DNA of 53,020 nt from a virus: the IMG/VR virus record IMGVR_UViG_3300025101_000033, positions 1 to 53,020 of that record; one strand, written 5' to 3'. Positions 7,083-15,144 of the stretch are shown in pieces. The notes beneath the pieces are model-generated. The model had not been told where the DNA came from, did no database searches, and saw only the letters and a program-made list of their open reading frames with translations. Both the position numbers and the translations under genes were made by a program. Positions within the stretch are counted from its first letter, which is position 1, and every line of letters begins with the position of its first letter.

Positions 7083-8087
7083 TTAAAAGACAAAGTTTTT
7101 TAAGCCAAAGTGTTTGTTAAGTTCGTAATTAATCTCTTCCATGGATAGAGCCTCAACGTATGCAACGTTCTTGTAGTATCCAGAAAAGTCATGGTTTCTT
7201 AGAAAGTCTTTCACATCTTCTCTGTCAATGTTTAGATACATTGTCGTCGTCTTCGCTTCGTACCTTTCGTTTGGATCTAGGTCTTTGCATTTTCCACATG
7301 AGTGACCAAAGACAATAATTTCAAAGTTTGCTCCTTTGATCTTGTCAGGTCTTTTCTGGATGTCTTTGGTGTAATACTGTTCCTTGACTTCTTGGATCTT
7401 GTTGTCGACAACCTCGTAGAGGACTCTGTCTTTTGTTTTTCTATAGACTGCGACTTCTTTCTTGGAAGGTTGAACTTTCTTAACAAGTTTGTGATTAGGT
7501 ATCTTGATCTTCTTTCTCTTTGTTTTTCTTTTCTCCCAGATTTGGAAGACTGTGTTTAAAACATCCTTTTCGTTTCTTTCGCCGTCTGGCAAATAAAAAC
7601 AGTTCTTTGGCATGTCGATGTCTGCAATCAAGTGAAAGTTTTCATGAAGAGAGTTTTGTGTCGACCACTTCCTCCAAGATCTTGGAATCAGATAGCAAAT
7701 GTAATCTGAATGCTCTGCAGCATGCTTAAAGAATTCTTTCGCTAACTGTGATGCTCTACCAAATGGAGGGTTCGTAATTGAGATGTAATTTTTGTGTTCG
7801 AATTCAGTCTTCAAGTAGTCGCCCAACTGCACCATTTTATGTTTGGGGTCAATGTCGTATGATTCAATGTTGCTCTCGGGTATACCTATTCGAAAAAATC
7901 CTTCGATAAACTCTCCGGTGCCACCACAAGGTTCAAGGATCATCTTTCCTTCTAGATCGATGTGCTTCTGTACTTCTGCAAGACACAGATCAACAACATC
8001 CGGATCAGTATAATACTGTTCGTCTCCCGAAGTTCTAGTGTTTGCATAAGATTGTTTGTTCTTGTGCCCAGCTTTGACATTATTCAT
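7083..8087 (-). CDS. putative N6-adenine DNA methyltransferase
   Basis: 334 aa. Motif I for S-adenosylmethionine binding is LEPCGGTGEF (51-60), an acidic residue in SYDID (77-80) follows, and the catalytic motif IV is NPPF (106-109), as in adenine methyltransferases. A C-terminal third (about 225-334) contains GHSCGKCKDLDPNERYE and may be the target-recognition part. It overlaps the upstream nuclease-like gene by 4 nt, so the two are translationally coupled. It may protect phage DNA from the partner nuclease or from host restriction. GGGAG lies upstream of ATG 8087. Confidence 0.87.
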   Translation of the reverse strand: MNNVKAGHKNKQSYANTRTSGDEQYYTDPDVVDLCLAEVQKHIDLEGKMILEPCGGTGEFIEGFFRIGIPESNIESYDIDPKHKMVQLGDYLKTEFEHKNYISITNPPFGRASQLAKEFFKHAAEHSDYICYLIPRSWRKWSTQNSLHENFHLIADIDMPKNCFYLPDGERNEKDVLNTVFQIWEKRKTKRKKIKIPNHKLVKKVQPSKKEVAVYRKTKDRVLYEVVDNKIQEVKEQYYTKDIQKRPDKIKGANFEIIVFGHSCGKCKDLDPNERYEAKTTTMYLNIDREDVKDFLRNHDFSGYYKNVAYVEALSMEEINYELNKHFGLKNFVF

Positions 8088-8623
8088 AATAAATCTCCCT
8101 GTTGATTATTGTAGATGCAGTTCCATTCTGATTCATTTTCGTCGGTCAGGTTTGCACCCGCTAAGTCATCAGTGCCATAGTGAGTCAAGCACTTTCTTGT
8201 ACTTTCCATGATAGAAATGTTGTCAACAAAATCCTCTCTAGATTTTTTGTAGATTCTTATGTGATTTGGAAAAACAGATACTAGCCAGACTTCTCGCCAC
8301 GACTCTTGATTTGGTCTGATTTGATTAAACCAAGCATTCCATTTGCCATCCATGTTGACACCAGCAGTTTTCACTTCGACCTTTGTCCATTCGTCACTGT
8401 CTGACTCGCGATACTTTAGGTCACCTTCATCATTTATCATTTCGGCTTGATAGCCATTATTTTGAAGCAACTCTTGGATCAAAACAACCCCAAACTTTCC
8501 TTTCTTCTGATTTGTCAATTTTTTATAAGATTCGTTTTTTGATCCAAGCCACGCCTTGTTTGTTTTAGGTTGAAGCTTGACAAGTTGTGCGTCAATGTTT
8601 AAATTTGTATTTGTGATAATCAT
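8084..8623 (-). CDS. putative PD-(D/E)xK restriction-like endonuclease
   Basis: 179 aa. The core GVVLIQELLQNNGYQAE, GDLKY, then KVEVKTAG gives Glu51, Asp68 and Glu83-x-Lys85, the order and spacing of the PD-(D/E)xK nuclease fold; the strand WLVSVFPNHIRIYKK follows. Nearest neighbour is an adenine methyltransferase overlapping by 4 nt, so this reads as a type II restriction-modification-like pair carried by a phage. Nuclease activity and specificity are inference; it could instead degrade host DNA that lacks the phage methylation. First gene after a consensus promoter; GGAGGAC precedes ATG 8623. Confidence 0.72.
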   Translation of the reverse strand: MIITNTNLNIDAQLVKLQPKTNKAWLGSKNESYKKLTNQKKGKFGVVLIQELLQNNGYQAEMINDEGDLKYRESDSDEWTKVEVKTAGVNMDGKWNAWFNQIRPNQESWREVWLVSVFPNHIRIYKKSREDFVDNISIMESTRKCLTHYGTDDLAGANLTDENESEWNCIYNNQQGDLL

Positions 8624-8646
8624 TTGTCCTCCGTTGATTATACTGT

Positions 8647-8675
8647 ATTATAACACATTACAATGTGTTTGTCAA
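8647..8675 (-). promoter_or_regulatory. sigma-70 consensus promoter for the nuclease/methyltransferase pair
   Basis: TTGACA (8675-8670), 17-bp spacer, TATAAT (8652-8647). The next gene start is at 8623. Confidence 0.85.
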
Positions 8676-8680
8676 GTAGT

Positions 8681-8902
8681 TTAATAAATTATTTGCTCCA
8701 CGACAATTTTGGATGGTTCTCTGCGGAACACATCCCATAGCCACTCTTTGAGTATCTCGAGATCAATAAAAGTAAACAACAAAATTTGATCGCAATAGTA
8801 GTTCATGAAAATTTCATGAATCTCAGACTGATAGATACTATAGAAAGACATTTGTCTACCATCGTCAGACCAAACAATTGTAACATCAATTTGTAATGGC
8901 AT
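8681..8902 (-). CDS. small hypothetical protein after dnaE
   Basis: 73 aa if started at ATG 8902, two bases after the dnaE stop; a longer frame starting at 8980 would lie inside dnaE and is unlikely. Strands and an aromatic-rich helix (IHEIFMNYYCDQILLFTFI) are visible; no family recognised. Shine-Dalgarno is weak (TGGGG), so coupling to dnaE is likely. Confidence 0.55.
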   Translation of the reverse strand: MPLQIDVTIVWSDDGRQMSFYSIYQSEIHEIFMNYYCDQILLFTFIDLEILKEWLWDVFRREPSKIVVEQIIY

Positions 8903-8904
8903 GT

Positions 8905-11900
8905 TTACCCCAGAAGCTTCCAGTTTCTTGACAGGCCGCCGCGAGTTGAGAATCCCCAAGTCGCGTTGAACTGTGGCCACTCAAGAACATAGAGTTTGTG
9001 TGTATACACAAAGTCTCTTTGAGTATCAATACCCCAACAATTAATGCGCTGTGTTTTCATGTTTGAGTCAATAACAGTTACTTGATAGTATGGCTTTCCC
9101 CCTTTGGTCTTTCGAGTTGTGACGCTTGTGGGGATACACCAACACTTGCCAAGTTCAGGATCATACTCTGAGATTGGCTTGATACCTTGCATGTCAAAGA
9201 ACTTGTATGCTTTCACGGGCACAACCATGTTGATAGGATAGATTCCAGTCAATGCTTGCAAGTGGTTGATACGCTCTCCTTTCGAAAAAGTCCCTTCGTC
9301 TTTGTACTTTTCAATGTTCTCTCCAAGTTTTTTCTTGTTCTTCGGTTTATCTACAACAATGGCTGACCAGAAGTGTTTATCGCCGAAGAACCTCTCATCC
9401 TGTAGAGATTGCATCGCTCCGGCTCGACACATGGCATCTAAGGACTTTTTGTTTACTTTCCGAGCCACGACACCTTTGTCGAACAAAAGGTCCTCTACGG
9501 ACAAAAATGGGCGCTTGAGGAGCACCTCGTCAATAGCTGCTTGCCCTAGTCCCTTGATTGTAGTCAGAGGAGGAACCAAGCATCCATCACGGACTTCCCA
9601 TTGAGTACCAGAAGTGTTGATGTCAAGTGGAGCGACTTTGTATCCGAAAGAGCGAGCGATGTTAATGGCAGCCTCTTTACGAGAGTCTGGTTCATGATCT
9701 AGAAAGGCAGAGATCCATTCGTCTTGATAGTAAGTCTGCAGCCAAGCACATTGATACGAGATGATTGAATACGGGATAGCATGATTCTTTGAGAAACCAT
9801 AGCCAGAGAAATATTCCATCTTACCCCACAATACTTTGGCAGATGCGAACGACATACCTTTCTTCTCGCAACCATTAATAAAACGTTCGTATAGATCTTT
9901 CTTCTTACGCATCTTGGTCTCGGACAAACCTTTCTTTGTCAAGAGCTTACGCAATACGTTAGCATCGGACATTGTGATCTTATCCCCAAGAACATTCACC
10001 AAGTTCATGATGTCTTCTTGAAACACAATAAGTCCGTATGTCTTACCTAGGATGTCCTCAATCAAAGGATGATCATAATCAACATCTTGGATTCCTTCTT
10101 TTGCAGAAACATACATCTTATCTACGTTCGCAGACAAAGGACCCGGTCGATAGATTGCTGATACGGTTGCTATCTCTTCCACCGAAGATACTCTTGCGTT
10201 GCGACCGAGTCGTTGCATGCCAGTATTCATGAACTGAAAGATACCGGCATACTTGCCTTGATGAAATACTTCTTCATAAACAGCAGGGTCTTCAAGATTT
10301 AATACTGATGGGTGTAGATTCTGCATGTACCACTCTTTACATTGTTCGAACGTTGGATTGCGCACACCTTCATTTCTCAAAATTCTCATGATTGCATCCT
10401 CAAATGTCTTGAGAGTTTCAAGGCCAAGGATGTCAAACTTGATGAAACCCAGTGGTTCTAGATGACGAACATTCATACCTTCAGACCATGGAGTTTGCCT
10501 GATGCCTTTCGATGTGATCAGTGGCATTTTGCTTGGGAGATAATCGCCAATGATGGCACCGGCGGCATGACGACCGATTGATCGAGGTTGACCAATCAGT
10601 CCAAAGACTTGCTCTTTAACTTCCGGGAATCTGTGAAAGAAATCTTGAAGAGTCTCAGAAAACTCACAAACTTCAGCAAAAGTCGGCGTGTATACACCAG
10701 CCTTGATGCCATGCTTTTTCTTTGCTCGAGGAGTTGCCTCAAGGAACATTGCTTTTGTTACTTTATTGACTTCGGTGAAATCAATGCCTTCGCGCTTCGA
10801 GATGTCTTTAATGAGAGATGATAACTGTAGAGTGTTGTAGTTCGAAATGAATGCAACAGAGTCTTCACCCCACTCCTCAACCATCTTGTCTTTGATGAGA
10901 GAGTTGTCTCCAAAGTCAATGTCAATGTCAGGAAAGCCATCGGATCCACGAGTCAGGAAGCGTTCAAAAGGTAGCCCCCACTTCATTGGATCGATCTGCG
11001 TAATCTTTAAAAGGAAAGCCAAGAGCGAACCTGCTGCACTACCACGAGCAGGACCAACAAAAGTATAATTCCATGAGAAATCAGTAATTGCTTTGGTCGC
11101 CAAGAAGTATTCACTAAATTTTTGAGACGCGATAACATCGAGTTCCTCCTCTAATCTTTTGCGATAGTGTCGCTTTGTAGTCTTGTCTGTACCTCGGAGA
11201 TAAACCCGTAGAGCTTCTTCTGCAATTTCTTTGAGGTGGTTGTCAGGATTGACACCAGACGGTACGACGAAAGAAGGAAGCTGAACAGAAGTGTCAGGGA
11301 GAAAATCTTCAATTTGCTCAAAAGCGATGTAGGCCGTGTTTGTGATTGACTCAATAACCAAATCATCGTCGTAAGTAAGATTGAGATCATCTGAATATCT
11401 AAGATATGATTCCCACATTTCTTGAGCATTTTTCGGATAAAGTTCATAGCCTATTTCTTCCACTGATTCTGGGATGTTATCGTCCATCCACGCAGGCATC
11501 TTGCCAAGCCAACCAAGTCGCTTGTATACTTCTCTATCTTTCCATGCATCAGGGCGTGGATAGTGAGAGTCACAAGTGGAGATCAGGCGAATACCAAGTT
11601 GCTTCGCTACTTTAATTAGGCAGCGATTTAACAGATGTTGTTCCGGAATATTATTCCATTGTAGTTCAGCATAGAATCTGTCTCCAAAGGTATCATGAAA
11701 CTTAGTAAGGTTAGCGATCATGTCCTCCACGATAGCATCCTCGCCCTCTTCTTGCTTCTTCCACATAGAACCAGCGGCAATACCCCCAAGACACGCTGTT
11801 GCCACAATGACGCCTTCCTGATGCTTCTTGAGAAGCTCCCAATCGATACGTGGTTTGCGATAGAAATAATCACCCGAGTAAGACTTTGAGACCATCTCAT

Positions 11901-12330
11901 AGATGTTCTCGAGACCTTTCTGGTTTTGTGCCAACAGAACGATGTGACGCTTGCGAGATAAGGCTCGCTTATCATTACGTTGCTCATCTTCGACAACCAT
12001 GGCAGAGTCACCACCGTCAACTTCTTTCGCCCGCTTTTTATCTGCAGCGATCTCGTTGCGAAGACTCTGCCACTCTTCCAGTGAATCAATGTAGTATGCT
12101 TCAACACCAAAAATGGGCTTGAAGTCTTTACCTTCAGCCTTCATCTCTTTTGCTCGAAGCAGTTGATAGGACAAACCATTCATAGAGCCATGGTCTGTGA
12201 GTGCAAGTGCACGAGATCCATTCTCATAGGCAAAGTCCATGTGTTCTTGTGGGAATCCAAACCCATCAAATAATGAAAAGCACGAGTGTCCGTGCAAGTT
12301 TACAAATTGTTCTTTTCTTAAGTTAGTCAT
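8905..12330 (-). CDS. dnaE: DNA polymerase III alpha subunit (family C, DnaE type)
   Basis: 1141 aa, close to full bacterial DnaE length. The N-terminal PHP domain has NLHGHSCFSLFDG (His13, His15) and ALTDHGSMNGL (Asp46, His47). The palm carries VGPARGSAAGSLLAF (425-439) and PDIDIDF with Asp468, Asp470 and Asp472; further signatures are GRHAAGAIIGD, YRPGPLSANVD and YGFSKNHAIPYS. A C-terminal OB-fold segment (GGKPYYQVTVIDSN) is present. The start is ATG 12330, 6 nt after GGAGGAC; a longer in-frame start is unneeded. It is presumably the main replicase. A family-A polymerase is also encoded at 34301-35488, an unusual combination. The promoter is at 12392-12420. Confidence 0.96.
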   Translation of the reverse strand: MTNLRKEQFVNLHGHSCFSLFDGFGFPQEHMDFAYENGSRALALTDHGSMNGLSYQLLRAKEMKAEGKDFKPIFGVEAYYIDSLEEWQSLRNEIAADKKRAKEVDGGDSAMVVEDEQRNDKRALSRKRHIVLLAQNQKGLENIYEMVSKSYSGDYFYRKPRIDWELLKKHQEGVIVATACLGGIAAGSMWKKQEEGEDAIVEDMIANLTKFHDTFGDRFYAELQWNNIPEQHLLNRCLIKVAKQLGIRLISTCDSHYPRPDAWKDREVYKRLGWLGKMPAWMDDNIPESVEEIGYELYPKNAQEMWESYLRYSDDLNLTYDDDLVIESITNTAYIAFEQIEDFLPDTSVQLPSFVVPSGVNPDNHLKEIAEEALRVYLRGTDKTTKRHYRKRLEEELDVIASQKFSEYFLATKAITDFSWNYTFVGPARGSAAGSLLAFLLKITQIDPMKWGLPFERFLTRGSDGFPDIDIDFGDNSLIKDKMVEEWGEDSVAFISNYNTLQLSSLIKDISKREGIDFTEVNKVTKAMFLEATPRAKKKHGIKAGVYTPTFAEVCEFSETLQDFFHRFPEVKEQVFGLIGQPRSIGRHAAGAIIGDYLPSKMPLITSKGIRQTPWSEGMNVRHLEPLGFIKFDILGLETLKTFEDAIMRILRNEGVRNPTFEQCKEWYMQNLHPSVLNLEDPAVYEEVFHQGKYAGIFQFMNTGMQRLGRNARVSSVEEIATVSAIYRPGPLSANVDKMYVSAKEGIQDVDYDHPLIEDILGKTYGLIVFQEDIMNLVNVLGDKITMSDANVLRKLLTKKGLSETKMRKKKDLYERFINGCEKKGMSFASAKVLWGKMEYFSGYGFSKNHAIPYSIISYQCAWLQTYYQDEWISAFLDHEPDSRKEAAINIARSFGYKVAPLDINTSGTQWEVRDGCLVPPLTTIKGLGQAAIDEVLLKRPFLSVEDLLFDKGVVARKVNKKSLDAMCRAGAMQSLQDERFFGDKHFWSAIVVDKPKNKKKLGENIEKYKDEGTFSKGERINHLQALTGIYPINMVVPVKAYKFFDMQGIKPISEYDPELGKCWCIPTSVTTRKTKGGKPYYQVTVIDSNMKTQRINCWGIDTQRDFVYTHKLYVLEWPQFNATWGFSTRGGLSRNWKLLG

Positions 12331-12391
12331 TTGTCCTCCGTGATTCACTTAGTGTTCAATATTCTATACTAAACTGTTTGTTTGTGTTTAC

Positions 12392-12420
12392 AATATAACA
12401 CAGTCAAGAAGATTTGTCAA
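12392..12420 (-). promoter_or_regulatory. sigma-70 promoter for dnaE
   Basis: TTGACA (12420-12415), 17-bp spacer, TATATT (12397-12392); leader of about 55 nt to ATG 12330. Confidence 0.75.
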
Positions 12421-12428
12421 GTAGAAAT

Positions 12429-12599
12429 TTAAAGTTTTTCCAAGTCTTCTTCATCAACCCAATATTTTTCGCCTGTTGTAAAGTCATGAACAAGATAGAT
12501 TGAATAATGTATCAAAATGCCCATTGTCCTGACTTCTCTTTCCATGACAAAGCAGACGCTTTCTTCAAGCCATTTGCATTTTACGAGCTCTCCAATCAT
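12429..12599 (-). CDS. 56-aa small protein
   Basis: ATG 12599 overlaps the upstream stop by 4 nt (ATGA). Begins MIGELVKCKWLEESVCFVM and ends TGEKYWVDEEDLEKL. It is beta-rich and looks like another small SH3/Tudor-like barrel related in style to the preceding gene. Function unknown. Confidence 0.6.
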   Translation of the reverse strand: MIGELVKCKWLEESVCFVMEREVRTMGILIHYSIYLVHDFTTGEKYWVDEEDLEKL

Positions 12600-12817
12600 T
12601 CTACACCATTAGCAGGTTCGAGATAAAATTCCATCACTCTTTCTGTTCTTTGCCATGGGAACCACATGACTTCTACCATGTCGTCCCTCTTACCATCATA
12701 CGAATGAAACATGTCTCTCTCTATTTTTATTATTATACCAAATTTTTTTAGTGGATTATATCGAGATCTTACAATGCCACTTGGCTTAAACCTCACAAGA
12801 TCTCCAACTTCAAACAT
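12596..12817 (-). CDS. small SH3-like barrel protein
   Basis: 73 aa. FEVGDLVRFKPSGIVRS, FGIIIKIERDM and VEVMWFPWQRTE form the strand pattern of KOW/SH3-like barrels seen repeatedly in this phage. GGAGGAG precedes ATG 12817, which shares one base with the previous stop (TAATG). Possibly protein- or RNA-binding; function unknown. Confidence 0.72.
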   Translation of the reverse strand: MFEVGDLVRFKPSGIVRSRYNPLKKFGIIIKIERDMFHSYDGKRDDMVEVMWFPWQRTERVMEFYLEPANGVE

Positions 12818-13080
12818 TACTCCTCCAAGAACTTAGTTTTAAATTCTAAACAAAGAAGCTCCCATGTTTGAGGGTTAACAATTAAAGGCTCTACTCCCAA
12901 ATGTTTCATGAATATTGAAGCTCTTGTTCTTGCTTCGCATAGTGAAGGAGCGCGAGGTACATAATAAAATTCTTTTTGTTGATCATAAATGTATACATGT
13001 CTCATGGTGCACACCTCCGGTTCCCAGCCATCATAACAATCACAAGGGTCGCACTCGCAAACTTCGCAGAATTCTGACAT
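12817..13080 (-). CDS. small Cys-rich protein
   Basis: 87 aa from ATG 13080, chosen because AAGGAG lies 8 nt upstream; the ATG two codons earlier abuts the Shine-Dalgarno. The N-terminus CEVCECDPCDC is a likely metal-binding cluster; the rest includes RHVYIYDQQKEFYYVPRA and a helix with SLCEARTRASIFMKHLG. No family recognised. Confidence 0.65.
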   Translation of the reverse strand: MSEFCEVCECDPCDCYDGWEPEVCTMRHVYIYDQQKEFYYVPRAPSLCEARTRASIFMKHLGVEPLIVNPQTWELLCLEFKTKFLEE

Positions 13081-13090
13081 GTCCATCTCC

Positions 13091-14029
13091 TTACTTAGCT
13101 GCGATGCAACCGGGCGCCATTAGCTCCCTCATCTTAAATAGTCCCACCTCTTTGTGTTTACATTCTAGCATGATATCCATGCGGTGGCCAAACGTGTCGA
13201 TAGGCGTCCAATACGAGTCACTGTGGGCTTGTGGACGGATCTTAGGGTTATCATGCTCGATGGCTCGTGACTGGCTGTAATGGACAACAGGGACAACGTC
13301 ACCCCATGTTTTGAGTGCGAGTTCGACTGCTTCCTGCTGTGTTAGTCCGCCAGTGCACAGATGGTGATGGTGATAGTCATGGACAATTGGAATGCCGATG
13401 ACTTTGAACACACCATCGTATAGTTCTTGTGTTGAGTACAAAGACTCCTTGTCATCGTTCTCGACCGTCAGTCGCGTTTTGACTGCGTCTGATAGTCTTT
13501 GGAAATTCTTGCAAAAATTAGCAAGGGCCATAGGTTTATCATTGTATGCTGCTCCTACATGAATGTTAATTTTCGCCCAAGGTGAGCGAGGTTGGCACAA
13601 AAGATCCATCATCTTACCGTTGACTTCAAGGTCTTTGATGGTGTTCTGGACAACCTGCTCATTGGGAGAACATAGTTTGTTAAATGGGCCGGGATGGCAC
13701 GTTAGACGAATGTCATGTTCGTTCGCATAGAGTCCGGCTTCGTACAAGGCTTCTTCGATTGCATCAAAGTCCTTGAGATCTTCAAGATCGTATTCGGAAG
13801 CCCACGGAAAGATTTCCGAAGACATTCTGAAGAAGTGAATGTCGTGCTTCGCATTCCACTCGAGAATGGTCAGCAAGTCTGTGCAGTTTGCAAGGATGAT
13901 CTCCGACACATAGTCGAGACCTTTCTCTTGAAATGTTTTCTTACGCATTGTGCGATTGGTTGATACTTTTACTTTGCGCGATGATAGTTCAGTGTTGATA
14001 CATGCGTACCCTAAATTGTAATTTGTCAT
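13091..14029 (-). CDS. uvsE: UV-damage endonuclease (UvdE/UvsE family)
   Basis: 312 aa, TIM-barrel fold with the family's opening LGYACINTEL, then FFRMSSEIFPWASEYD (84-100), RLTCHPGPFNKLCSP, KINIHVGAAYNDK, LTVENDDK, GIPIVHDYHHHHL, VVHYSQSRAIEHDNPKIRPQAHSD and DIMLECKHKE; these hold the His, Asp and Glu metal ligands. It nicks 5' to cyclobutane dimers and 6-4 photoproducts, allowing alternative excision repair; useful to a phage exposed to sunlight. CCGGAGGAC precedes ATG 14029, and the promoter is at 14051-14079. Confidence 0.95.
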   Translation of the reverse strand: MTNYNLGYACINTELSSRKVKVSTNRTMRKKTFQEKGLDYVSEIILANCTDLLTILEWNAKHDIHFFRMSSEIFPWASEYDLEDLKDFDAIEEALYEAGLYANEHDIRLTCHPGPFNKLCSPNEQVVQNTIKDLEVNGKMMDLLCQPRSPWAKINIHVGAAYNDKPMALANFCKNFQRLSDAVKTRLTVENDDKESLYSTQELYDGVFKVIGIPIVHDYHHHHLCTGGLTQQEAVELALKTWGDVVPVVHYSQSRAIEHDNPKIRPQAHSDSYWTPIDTFGHRMDIMLECKHKEVGLFKMRELMAPGCIAAK

Positions 14030-14050
14030 AATGTCCTCCGGTGTATTTAT

Positions 14051-14079
14051 AATATAACCGATTTACAATTACTTGTCAA
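14051..14079 (-). promoter_or_regulatory. sigma-70 promoter for uvsE
   Basis: TTGACA (14079-14074), 17-bp spacer, TATATT (14056-14051). It overlaps the 3' end of the small membrane-protein gene upstream. TATAAATA, the T4 late-promoter octamer, lies at 14051-14044, but this is probably chance in AT-rich sequence. Confidence 0.75.
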
Positions 14080-14224
14080 GTAGTTTTTCTATCTTTTCTA
14101 AAAATTTTTTTTGTTGTTGGTATGAGAGATAATAAAAACAACAAAAAGCAATGGTGGGAATTATAATCCCAAAGAACATTGCTTTCCAGTAGATTGTCTT
14201 GAACATTAAATCGACTGTTGTCAC
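14069..14224 (-). CDS. 51-aa single-pass membrane protein
   Basis: GTG 14224 with GAAGGA 7 nt upstream is favoured; an internal ATG at 14206 lacks a Shine-Dalgarno. One hydrophobic segment (AMFFGIIIPTIAFCCFYYL) is followed by a basic helix (QQQKKFLEKIEKLLDK). The stop codon sits in the -35 region of the uvsE promoter. It could be part of a lysis or envelope-modifying set with its neighbours at 14.6-15.1 kb. Confidence 0.55.
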   Translation of the reverse strand: MTTVDLMFKTIYWKAMFFGIIIPTIAFCCFYYLSYQQQKKFLEKIEKLLDK

Positions 14225-14228
14225 CTAT

Positions 14229-14657
14229 CTATCCTTCTTCTCCTCTCTCCTGCCACTCATAGGACGTTTTGTCTTCTTTGATTGGCCCACCTTTTGCCCA
14301 CGTTCTACATGATCTTGCGCTGTGGCATTTAAAATGATGCATCCAACAATAGCCTAGGCGACCATCATCATCAGAAGTTACGCCGGGCATACACGCATCC
14401 ATTCTGGGACTTATGTCAAAAGCAACACAATTGCTACAATTTGATTTTTTGGCAGCTTTCTCAGTTGTATTCCAGAAATCTGCTATGTCTTTCCAGTAAT
14501 CACCGGGCTCATCAACATTGAGAGGGCCGTATTGAATGTGCTCAGCTTTAATCGAAGCGTTACGATTTTTAGTATTGAGCTTCAAGTCTTTTGCCGCTGG
14601 TGGGCAAACCATCTCTATTGCTTTTTTAATTGCCTTGACTATTCTAATTCTAATCAT
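14229..14657 (-). CDS. Cys-rich protein, possibly Fe-S binding
   Basis: 142 aa. MVCPPAAKDLKL at 16-27, then SNCSNCVAFDISPRMDAC, LGYCWMHHFKCHSARSCRTW: seven Cys in the C-terminal half, spaced in a way that recalls high-potential iron-sulfur proteins, and a family I remember from marine phages. No export signal. Function not established. The start overlaps the upstream gene by 8 nt; AGGAG is 10 nt upstream. Confidence 0.75.
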   Translation of the reverse strand: MIRIRIVKAIKKAIEMVCPPAAKDLKLNTKNRNASIKAEHIQYGPLNVDEPGDYWKDIADFWNTTEKAAKKSNCSNCVAFDISPRMDACMPGVTSDDDGRLGYCWMHHFKCHSARSCRTWAKGGPIKEDKTSYEWQERGEEG

Positions 14658-14856
14658 TGGTGTCGCACTCCTTTGGAAGTTGAGATTTCAAAGTTTCCTT
14701 ATAAACTTTGATGTCGGGTTGAACCCACTTTAATTTTGGACAATGGGTTTTGTGGTCCTCCTTGTCTTTCAAAAAAAGCTCCAAGGCGATCATGTCCCTT
14801 TTAAGGTCGTCGCACTCTGGTGCTGCGAATGTGAGTGATGCTAATAATAAAACCAT
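14650..14856 (-). CDS. small exported protein
   Basis: 68 aa. The N-terminus MVLLLASLTFAAPEC is a short hydrophobic signal sequence with probable cleavage after FAA and no proper lipobox. The mature part is a charged helix with paired Cys residues. It lies 8 nt downstream of a membrane-anchored coiled-coil protein, an order compatible with an inner/outer spanin pair, but the missing lipobox argues for caution. Confidence 0.6.
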   Translation of the reverse strand: MVLLLASLTFAAPECDDLKRDMIALELFLKDKEDHKTHCPKLKWVQPDIKVYKETLKSQLPKECDTND

Positions 14857-14864
14857 ATCTTTAT

Positions 14865-15134
14865 CTATCTCGTTACCATTTGCTCGATCCGACCTAGAGA
14901 CCCTTTCATGTACTCGATGTCCTTTTCGATTCCAATTATTTGTCTTGCGTTGTCGTCCGAGCCTTGGAGCTTTTTTTCTAAGGTTTCGATAACCTCCTCT
15001 GCATCTCCAAGATCATTTCTCAGTTCAGCAACTTCTACGTTCATGTTCCATACCCATCCGGCAAGAGGGATTACAAGCATCCCAAGTCCCATCTGAATCA
15101 CTTTCCATACGTCATCTTTTGTTAGTGTAGCCAT
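14865..15134 (-). CDS. membrane-anchored coiled-coil protein (XhlA- or i-spanin-like)
   Basis: 89 aa. One transmembrane helix at about 13-31 (IQMGLGMLVIPLAGWVWNM) is followed by heptad-rich coiled coil (VEVAELRNDLGDAEEVIETL) and a final IEKDIEYMKGSLGRIEQMV, the style of phage XhlA haemolysin-like and inner-membrane spanin proteins. Likely a lysis accessory, though the endolysin is 11 kb away. GGAGGAC precedes ATG 15134. Confidence 0.75.
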   Translation of the reverse strand: MATLTKDDVWKVIQMGLGMLVIPLAGWVWNMNVEVAELRNDLGDAEEVIETLEKKLQGSDDNARQIIGIEKDIEYMKGSLGRIEQMVTR

Positions 15135-15144
15135 GGTTGTCCTC

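Noticed and set aside
8903-8980. N-terminal extension of the 73-aa gene into dnaE
   Set aside because: The extension overlaps the conserved dnaE C-terminus; the start right after the dnaE stop is more likely.
14044-14051. TATAAATA on the minus strand, the T4 late-promoter octamer
   Set aside because: Overlaps a sigma-70 -10 region upstream of an early-type repair gene; I did not see it recur upstream of structural genes.
14229-15134. Complete holin-spanin lysis cassette
   Set aside because: A membrane coiled-coil protein and an exported protein are adjacent, but the outer partner lacks a lipobox and the endolysin is 11 kb away; only individual calls are supported.
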